Positions 56,772 through 64,000 of a DNA stretch of 64,000 bases are shown here, in pieces; within the stretch, counting starts at the first letter, position 1; each line of letters opens with the position of its first letter. This DNA comes from Paragorgia papillata (taxonomy: Eukaryota; Cnidaria; Anthozoa; Scleralcyonacea; Coralliidae), in contig JAWNZC010000423.1 of the NCBI GenBank assembly GCA_035771165.1, positions 927,501 to 991,500 of the forward strand, in the 5' to 3' direction. Made by a program: the position numbers and the translations under genes. The notes beneath the pieces are model-generated. The model saw only the letters and a program-made list of their open reading frames with translations. It made no database searches and was not told where the DNA came from.

Positions 56772-57392
56772 TAATGATTATGGGATTAATGATTATTGAA
56801 ACCAACTGACAAACTGAAAATAAGGTATAGTAATAATATAGTTTAGTATAAATACACAGGTGATTATAGAAAATCACGTGCGCTGATTGGTCCAGCTACT
56901 TCGGATTAATACTTGATAATCACCTACAGTGTATATTCAAAATGGCCACCAGCCAAGTTGTCATGCGACAGACGAGGAAATTAACAATTTTAAAGAAAAT
57001 GTTGTTCCTAAAAGTACGAAAATGTGTATTTATACTAAAACAATTATTCACCTCAGGCTCAGTGAATATCGGTGAATAATAACCTCGACTTCGTCTCGGT
57101 TATTATACATCGATATTCACCTCGCCTTTGGCGAATAATTGTTAAATAATATTAATAAAATTTTTTTTAGATTTCAAATTTTTGTACGCTTGACACCACT
57201 GCCAAGCGTATAAAATTTTTGTATGCTCAGCACCACTCACTGCCAAGCGTACAAAATTGTCAGATTTTTGCATGCTCGGCAGCACTGCCAAGCATACAAA
57301 ATTTTCATCTTTTTGTACACTAGGCACCACAGCCACTGCTAAGAGTATGGCTCTCGTATAAAATATATAAAAAATTATGCAGACTTTAACAA

Positions 57393-57659
57393 GTGTATGT
57401 GTTATCCACAGCTCAGAATTTGGCAAATAACAACCACCTTGGTCGACTCTTCACTTTTATACTCAGCCTCATTAATAATAAATTGTTCCTAGAGTCTGGA
57501 GATATTATTCTTTATATAGAGGACATACAGAGTCTAATGGGACAACCAGAAAAAAGTAGTAGCTTCGCAATTACATTTATCAACGATGTATCACGGCAAA
57601 AACTCGCTTATACCCTGCAAAAATCATCCCAAATCACTGTCACCTCGTGTCAACAATAG
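57393..57659 (+). CDS. Unrecognised 88-codon ORF
   Basis: Contains LFTFILSLINNKLFLESGDI and a plausible acceptor (TATCCACAG) at 57411, so it could be a terminal exon. No family recognised. Upstream exons are not visible. May be chance. Confidence 0.2.
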   Translation: MYVLSTAQNLANNNHLGRLFTFILSLINNKLFLESGDIILYIEDIQSLMGQPEKSSSFAITFINDVSRQKLAYTLQKSSQITVTSCQQ

Positions 57660-57718
57660 CCTTCACACAGTAAATGTTTCTGCTGTCATGACACAAAAAT
57701 AAAAATTATCAAGAAATT

Positions 57719-57940
57719 TTAGATATTTAAAGAGTAACACTTACATTCAGTTGTACAAGAATGCCAATATAACAAACACGAACCTTTATTTAACCAGTTT
57801 TTACTTGAGTTTATGCAATATTTCCACTGTTTGAGACGTTTGTGTACTTCGCTTCCCAACGTGTTGATCAAAATACAAACAATGGTAAACTCCCCCCGGG
57901 TAAATACTTGTTTCCATCCATCAAACTGACGTACCGCCAT
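57719..57940 (-). CDS. Unrecognised short ORF or 5' exon
   Basis: The start has a strong context (AAAATGGCGG), opens MAVRQFDGWKQVFTRGEF and runs into a GTAAGTG donor at about 57752. Could be an untranslated or alternative first exon of MPND or a separate small gene. No partner exon found. Confidence 0.25.
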   Translation of the reverse strand: MAVRQFDGWKQVFTRGEFTIVCILINTLGSEVHKRLKQWKYCINSSKNWLNKGSCLLYWHSCTTECKCYSLNI

Positions 57941-58484
57941 TTTGTTGGTACAGTGATAATTTCTTCTTTATTTTAAAGTTAGAATTTAGGAATAGTTTAT
58001 TTAGGTTAGAGTAAGTATTAAAATTAGTTTTATAGTTAAAGTTAGTGTTTATGAAGAGCTAGTCTATAAAAATTTCTTCAAAAAAAAGTAAATAAAATAA
58101 CACTTGTAAAATAAATAAGTCATTAAGTCTTCCATAAAAATCCTGTAAAGGTTTACTAATGACCCATAGTCTAGAAAAATATCAAAATTCGTACCAGCTG
58201 TACTAGTTTATATCTTTTATTATGAGGAAAAATAAATTTTAAAAAAACAAACCCAAAAACACGTCAGTTTGAAAGATGGAAAATAGTTTGAAAACAGTGA
58301 ACTTCCCCCCGTCTCCCCCCGTTTTCTTTATGCCGCTGAACAACAAAATTAGGGCGCATGTTCTAAAAATATTCCAAATGACGTGAGTATATTTATTTTG
58401 CTTCATCATGGGTAGGTGTACAGTGTTTAGCAATGTTCACGTCTGTTTTTTACAGCATTTCGTGCTAAAATATAGTACTTTTCA

Positions 58485-61400
58485 ATGTTTTCTTCAGGGT
58501 TTAGTGCAAATAAACTTCGGGTGAACCTCAAATTGGTCATCAACCGGCTGAAATTACTTGAGAAAAAGAAAAGTGAGTTATGGTTTATATTTGTATTTTC
58601 TGAAGGTTTAGGTTCGTAAAGTATGATATTGTGAATCAGGTTGTTTAATGGCTTATTTTTCTTCCAGCTGAAATAGCTCAGAAGTCAAGGAAGGAAATTG
58701 CTAATTACTTGGTTCAATCCAAAGATGACAGAGCGAGAATTCGGGTATAGATTTTTAATCATGATTGTTTCTACTCCTGGAATTGATAATCAGTGATGAT
58801 CAATAGATAGTAGTCATCAATTGATATTGGAAATTGATGATCAATTGATGAGGTGTAAATGTGATTGTGATGTTTTATTGATTAGATGTTGATTACCAAT
58901 CAATTGATTAAAATAAAAAATTTTCACATAATTGGTATGCCATACGTCACATTGACATTAAATAAGTAAAATAACCCACCTTAGTTCGCTCATGATCACC
59001 TCAGTTTTCTCTGATGTACCGCAGTTGTTTATTTATAATAATTACCCCCAACCACGTATAAATCAAGTTAATGCCCAATTAACATGATTTATGTGGTTGG
59101 AAAAATAAGAGTTAATCAATGGTCACAAATGTGATAAAGGATTTATCATTGTGACTGAAGTGTTTTTAGACAACCTCTGTGATAACGAACTCAGTATCTC
59201 AGTTTTCTTAGGCAACCTCAGCCCTTTGGGCCTCAGTAAATAACTGATGTAGTTACCTCAGGTTCAGTAACTAACCTATACAATCCATTGCTGCCAAGGA
59301 TGTCTGAAGGTTCTCCCTTTGATGAGTACAATTGTCTGGCATTAGACAGAGTGTTTTACTCTGTCTAATGCCAGACAATTGTACTCATCAAATAAATCAA
59401 TAAAGTGTCATTTTTGGCCAGCTTAGGCAGGAAGAGTTGCAGTAATTGCTTGTTAACCCATTGCTGCCTAGGATTTCTGAGGGTTCTCCCTTTGATGAGT
59501 AAAATCAGCTGGCATTAGACATAGTAAAACAATAAATTGGGCTGTTTTTGGTTGGGTCAGACAGGAATTGGTTAAAGAAAAATAAAGTATGAATTGTTAG
59601 TTTATTATCATACTGTTCAAATGTAGGTTGAACACATTATCAGAGAGGATTACCTTGTCGAAGCAATGGAACTGTTGGAACTCTATTCTGACTTACTACT
59701 TGCGAGATTTGGCCTAATTGAAACAATGAAGTATGTTTTAGTTACATGGTATATATAACAAGTATCTGTTACTGTAATAATTAAGCCATATTGTGACTTT
59801 TTTAGATATTGCGATGAAGGTTTAAGTGAAGCAGTTTCAACTCTCATATGGGCCGCACCACGACTTCAAAGTGAAGTCACTGAACTACGAGTGGTAAGTC
59901 TATTTTTCTTTTTATTTATTACAGCTAATTAAGTTGTATAATTTTGTAAAATTGGTATAATTTATTTCTAAACATATCTACAGGTTGCTGATCAGCTGGG
60001 CCAGAAATATGGCAAACTATTTTCCCAACAGGCTGCTGCAAATACTAATAAAACAGTCAATGAAAGGGTTTGTTCCACTCCACAGTGTTTTGTTACCATG
60101 ATTATGATATTGTTATTTCATCATTCTGCTGGTCAAACTGTAAGTCTTAAAATGCATTTGTATGTTTTCTCCTTACCAGAAATTATCTTTTCTTTCCAAA
60201 TATTGCAGCTTATTAATAAACTCAGTCCAAATGCACCCCCAAAAGATCTGGTGGAAAGGTATCTTATTGAGATTGCTAGAAGTCATAATGTTCCTTTTGA
60301 ACCAGATCCAACAATAATGGTAATGTTATCTGATTTATATTTACCTGTAGACCAGCAGTTTAGTACGACAATTGCTGTTGGAAGGGGTTGATGGACAGAC
60401 CGACAGACAGACAGATATCAATTAAATTTTCATGTTTCATTTCTCAGGATAATGATCTTCCAGACATAGTTGAATCAAAAAGTTTTGGTGGTGATGACAA
60501 CAGTAATTTCAATGGTAGTAGTGGTTTTGGTGGATCGGGTGGTGGTGGCAATACTGGTAGTGGTTTTGGTGGATCAGGTGGTGGTGGCAATACTGGTGGT
60601 GGTGGTGGTGGCAATACTGGTGGTGGTGGTGGTGGTGGTGGACCCAGAAGTCAGATTGGTTTTGAACATTACAATGAGAATCCACCTGCAGCTTCATTTC
60701 CTCAAATGCCTTCTGTTCCTGGTCCTAATGCAGCCATGCCTTATCCTCCCCCACAGGTACAGTATAAAGTACAGTAGGGAGAAAATAATAAAGAATAGAG
60801 ATACAGAAAGGGAGGGAGGGAGGGAGGGAGGGAGGGAGGGAGGGAGGGAGGGAGGGGAGGGAGGGAGGGAGGGAGGGAGGAGGGAGGGAGGGAGGGAGGG
60901 AGGGAGGGAGGGAGGGAGGGAGGGAGGGAGGGAGGGAGGGAGGGAGGGAGGGAGGGAGGGAGGGAGGGAGGGAGGGAGGGAGGGAGGGAGGGAGGGAGGG
61001 AGGGAGGGAGGGAGGGAGGGAGGGAGGGAGGGAGGGAGGGAGGGAGGGAGGGAGGGAGGAAGGAAGGAAGGAAGGAAGGAAGAATAAATGGAATTGAATG
61101 GGTTAGTTCTTATTAGATTTTCTCTATTTCCAAAAGGTAAATGCACCATATGCCCCACCTCCGACTCACATGTCCTTCCCACCAAGTGGGCCAGGATATC
61201 CTACCAATTCTGAAGTAAGTAAAGTTTTGGCATATTGTAAACACTTGACTTTTGGACAAGATTTATTATATCCCAAAGAATAAACTCTTTTTCAGTAAAA
61301 CAAATTTGATTTTCCTTTGCAGAAGCTTAACCCTGGCCCTGGTTATCAACCTATACACAACTCCCAACCACCACCACCCAGTAATGTTGGGGTAAGAAGA

Positions 61401-62196
61401 AATTTAGTTATATTACAGTATATTATATCATTGTAAAAATAACATTTTACCATTTGCGTTGAAGACCAAAATCAACTGATGAATTTGTGGGAGGATCAAT
61501 ATATTGCACTGCGTATAAAAATAGGTTCGCAACGCGTATAAAAATAGGTCTGCAATGCGTCCAAGTGATAAAATCTGCCAAATATGCGCAGTTGACCCAA
61601 CAGTGTTGTGGTAACACCATTTTCCGTCCACCAGTGCTACAATTACAAGTTTTTGTTACTCCTATCTGCTTATTGGTAAAGAAATCTGGCATCACTTTAA
61701 CTCAACTTTTTTTCTTTCAGAATCCTCCTTATCCTGGACCAGACAACGGTATTTTTGCCTTTCTTTATTTGTCTGTCAGTATTTCGTTGTCTAAAATCTC
61801 CCCACCTAATAATTCATGTAAGGAGTGATTGAAAGAGGGAGGGAGGGAGTATATGCGTGACTGAATTTATGGATGGATGGGATAGATAGGAGGGACGGAT
61901 ACGCGGGAAGGATGGATGGGTGGGAGAGATGGATGGGAGGGGTGGTTAGGAGGGATAGTTGGGTAGGAGGGATGAATGAATAGATGGACGAGGAAATAAA
62001 CATATCTGTCTTATCTTTAGGTCCTTCAGCACGTCCCAACATGAGCAGCAATCTTCCTAACGTGCCAGATCTACCAGATGTTCCCTCAGGGTCTCTTCCA
62101 GGAGGTGCGAGCACGATCGGAGGCGCCAGCGGTGGTGATGACTTAGACTTCGATGACCTCAATAGACGATTTGAAGAACTGAAGAAAAAGAAATAG
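58485..62196 (+). CDS. IST1: IST1 homologue, ESCRT-III-associated factor
   Basis: 11 exons: 58485-58572, 58668-58744, 59627-59730, 59806-59893, 59984-60067, 60209-60319, 60448-60756, 61137-61214, 61323-61391, 61721-61748, 62021-62196. They encode 403 aa in one frame; human IST1 has about 365. The Ist1 domain (about residues 1-185) is very conserved: LRVNLKLVINRLKLLEKKKT, RARIRVEHIIREDYLVEAME, STLIWAAPRLQSEV, ERYLIEIARSHNVPFEPD. Exon 7 adds a Gly-rich stretch (GFGGSGGGGNTG type, about residues 205-250) absent from human. Pro-rich segments follow (PPSYE-like PPPTHMSFPP). The C terminus DFDDLNRRFEELKKKK is the MIM1 motif that binds MIT domains of VPS4, LIP5 and spastin. IST1 regulates ESCRT-III in multivesicular bodies, abscission and tubule fission. 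Confidence 0.97.
58775..58925. repeat. Degenerate ATCAATTGATnATCAATT repeats in IST1 intron 2
   Basis: Same words as in Dr1 intron 2 (17650-18080). Confidence 0.55.
59000..59580. mobile_element. CCTCAG palindrome and two GCCAGAC MITE copies in IST1 intron 2
   Basis: 59160-59280 has CCTCAGCCCTTTGGGCCTCAG in a larger imperfect hairpin. 59283-59395 and 59456-59580 are GCCAGACAATTGTACTC-type MITEs with CCATTGCTGCC ends. Confidence 0.55.
60805..61082. repeat. (GGGA)n microsatellite, about 275 bp
   Basis: Pure GGGA units with two short interruptions, then GGAA units, in IST1 intron 7, 50 nt after a GGT-rich coding exon. The strand is able to form G-quadruplexes. Confidence 0.97.
61825..61985. repeat. 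GGATGGATGGGAGGGA-type low-complexity tract
   Basis: Irregular GGAT/GGGA tetranucleotides in IST1 intron 10; the minus-strand Pro/Ser-rich ORF over it is spurious. Confidence 0.8.
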
Positions 62197-62504
62197 TTGA
62201 CTCGCTTTCAAAGTAAAACAGAAAAATTATTGCACTATTGGCATAACAAATGATAGTGGAATTGTTCACTTGTATAACCTTGTAAATGATATTCTGATAG
62301 TTAAAAATAACCTGCAAACAATAATTGATATAACTTATACAATAATCTGGAATGTTTGCCTTGGTAAGTCTAAATACGCCGCATTTATAGATGGTCGCCA
62401 ATCTTTCCTTTTATATGTATTAAACTTAACTTTTCCAGCATCGTTTTTGCATAAAGGTTCTTTTCAATTATAAACACAAGAACGAGGTTCGAAATGATTT
62501 AAGG

Positions 62505-62662
62505 GGCCGATTACATGGAGATTTTCAGCCTGGGCTGAAAGTGTACCCCGGGATGGAAAGTTCAGCCCGGTTCAGCCCGGTAAACCGGGCTGAAATGGAT
62601 CACGGAATCGCAACTCAGCCCTGAAATTTCAGCCCGGGCTGATAATCTCCATGTAATCGTAA
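62505..62662. mobile_element. Palindromic MITE (CGATTACATGGAGATT ends) in IST1 3' region
   Basis: Inverted ends CGATTACATGGAGATTTTCA / TGATAATCTCCATGTAATCG, internal CAGCCCGGGCTGA-type words. Lies between the IST1 stop and its candidate poly(A) signals. Confidence 0.75.
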
Positions 62663-62713
62663 ATAAATTGGCGACCGTCTTTATGAATTAAGGTGTATCG
62701 GCATTTTTTTTTA

Positions 62714-62740
62714 AATAAAGCTAAAAAGTTAAGAAATAAA
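62714..62740 (+). terminator. Candidate IST1 polyadenylation signals
   Basis: AATAAA at about 62714 and 62735, about 520 nt after the stop codon. Confidence 0.35.
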
Positions 62741-62756
62741 GTTCGTTGACAACTCG

Positions 62757-63167
62757 TTAAAGGCCTGGCCAAACGCTTTCAACATTTCATTCAACATCGT
62801 TCAACATTGTTGAATTCAACATGTTGAAAGCGTTTGGCCACCCCTGTTGAATGATGTTGAACGAAATTTGAACATGTTCAAATTTTCGTTCAACACGCGT
62901 TCAACATTTCTATTGTTCTCAAAATGTTGAAAGGTGTTGAACGCATTTGGCCACATTTCATTCAACTTTGTTGTACAGAGACATGCGCCATGCGGGATAT
63001 TGACGATTCCAGCTTTTGTGGTAGCCCGCGTTCAATTAATTGTCATTCATGAATGTTGAACGATGTTGAATTCATTTGGCCACTCGTGCTTTCAACATTA
63101 TTCAACATCGTTCAACAATGTTGAATGTTGTTGAATGCGATGTTGAAAGCGTTTGGCCAGGCCTTAA
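62757..63167. mobile_element. MITE, TTAAGGCCTGGCCAAACGC family, complete copy
   Basis: Perfect ends TTAAGGCCTGGCCAAACGC in inverse orientation, flanking degenerate TTCAACATCGTTCAACA units. The truncated partner is at 5879-6145. Confidence 0.85.
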
Positions 63168-63257
63168 CCCATTCCTGCCTGAGCCGGTATCTAATGCCAG
63201 ATGATTTTCCTCGTCAAATGGAGAACCCTCAGATATTCTAGGCAACAATGGGTTAAA

Positions 63258-64000
63258 CACCAAACTCGTTTGACTCTTATTCATCATCAGGGTTGATGAC
63301 GACTTAACCTCGAAAACATAAAGTCGAAAACGTTCGGTCTTTCAGGCGAACTTTAACTTTTTAGCTTGCACTAACCTTGTAAGTTGTAAATGATTTAGTA
63401 TATAATAACATTCACGGGACCATGGATCCTTACATTTGGCTTAATGATACCATGAACTGTCCATGAAAAGTCCTTAAAATTTGTACTAGGATTAGAAGAA
63501 CCACGCATAATAAATACTCGAAATATTAGAATTTTTGTATTAGTACTTTATAACACTCGCCAACCGAAGTTTCTGTAATATTTGAAGCAGGAGTGTTATC
63601 AGATATAACTTGGTAAGTTCGTTGGCGTAGTAATTTTGAAAAATAACGTTGTCTAAGGCGAGAAAATCAAAGCTAAAGTTTATGTAAATCAGGAGAATGT
63701 TTTATCACATAAAACCACGATACGGTTATGATTTTTCTTCGTGTTTTCCTCATGAATTATTAATGCGTTTTCTAAGCATGTACTAATATGGCCTTTGTGC
63801 GTATTTTTTCTAACCAAGATGAAACAGAAACCCTGCATTCATATTCCAGTCAATGAAAATATGTTAAAATTATATAGGTTTAGTGGCTGCTAACATGAGG
63901 CGAACCATAGGTTGATTTTATGTCACGGCAATCTTTCTATGACCGCAAAAAAAGAATTAGAATACCCTGTGTGTTATACTTACAGAAAAACGAAGCTAAT
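63258..64000. other. Right end without recognised gene
   Basis: Contains a GAAAACGTTCGGTCTTTCAG-like stretch near 63325 and the dispersed element blocks TTGGCGTAGTAATTTT and TGTTTTCCTCATGAATTATT (63620-63765). No exon with both splice sites was found. Confidence 0.5.

Larger units (their letters stand above)
56772..58484. promoter_or_regulatory. Head-to-head intergenic region between MPND and IST1
   Basis: About 1.7 kb separates the two start codons. It contains a CCTCAG/CCTCGG palindrome (57040-57145), four GCACCACTGCCAAGCGTACA-like repeats (57185-57330) and two unexplained short ORFs (57393-57659 plus, 57719-57940 minus). A promoter for IST1 should lie in the right half; no TATA box was recognised. 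Confidence 0.4.

Noticed and set aside
60470..61185. Plus ORF ending in GREGGREGG and minus PSLPPSLPP ORF
   Set aside because: Out-of-frame shadows of IST1 exon 7 and the GGGA repeat.

Overview
The window looks like nuclear DNA of an early-branching metazoan, most likely an anthozoan cnidarian (coral or sea anemone). This is inferred from vertebrate-like genes split by many GT-AG introns, an AT-rich sequence, a secreted EGF/discoidin gene, and a dense load of MITEs, hAT, Tc1, LINE, Penelope-like and SINE sequence. Species cannot be named from the sequence alone. There are no operons, no CRISPR array and no bacterial features.

Five protein genes can be assembled exon by exon, with phases agreeing at every junction that I could test. 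(1) 153-10142, minus strand: the 3' part of a gene with an EGF-like domain followed by two F5/8 type C (discoidin) domains; it runs off the left edge and its 5' end was not resolved. (2) 17309-19913, plus: complete Dr1/NC2-beta, 180 aa, the histone-fold repressor of TBP. (3) 22818-43863, minus: complete TMEM87-type GOST membrane protein, 21 exons, 531 aa. (4) 46335-56771, minus: complete MPND-type protein (RAMA domain plus JAMM/MPN domain), 13 exons, 562 aa. (5) 58485-62196, plus: complete IST1, the ESCRT-III-associated factor, 11 exons, 403 aa. Dr1 and TMEM87 are convergent, TMEM87 and MPND are in tandem, and MPND and IST1 are head to head about 1.7 kb apart. The genes are functionally unrelated housekeeping genes.

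Most other sequence is repeats. 1-10 kb is a stack of nested inverted-repeat elements in the introns of the discoidin gene, including a hAT copy (6830-9399) inside a MITE inside another element. 10-17 kb holds more MITEs and a second, almost identical hAT copy (14167-16736). The introns of TMEM87 hold a nine-unit array of about 300 bp, a tRNA-like SINE broken by a MITE array, a Penelope-like GIY-YIG fragment, microsatellites and a 5S-rRNA-derived SINE. 43.9-46.3 kb holds an internally deleted Tc1/mariner. The introns of MPND hold a 5'-truncated LINE with an uninterrupted reverse-transcriptase ORF, a head-to-head pair of tRNA-like SINEs, a second 5S-like SINE and tandem Mutator-like MITEs. 62.2-64 kb holds MITEs only.

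I found no convincing new multi-gene system. The most unusual items are the paired hAT copies with mismatched target-site evidence, the 5S-derived SINE family, the SINE/MITE nesting, and Penelope-like fragments with hammerhead-like cores.
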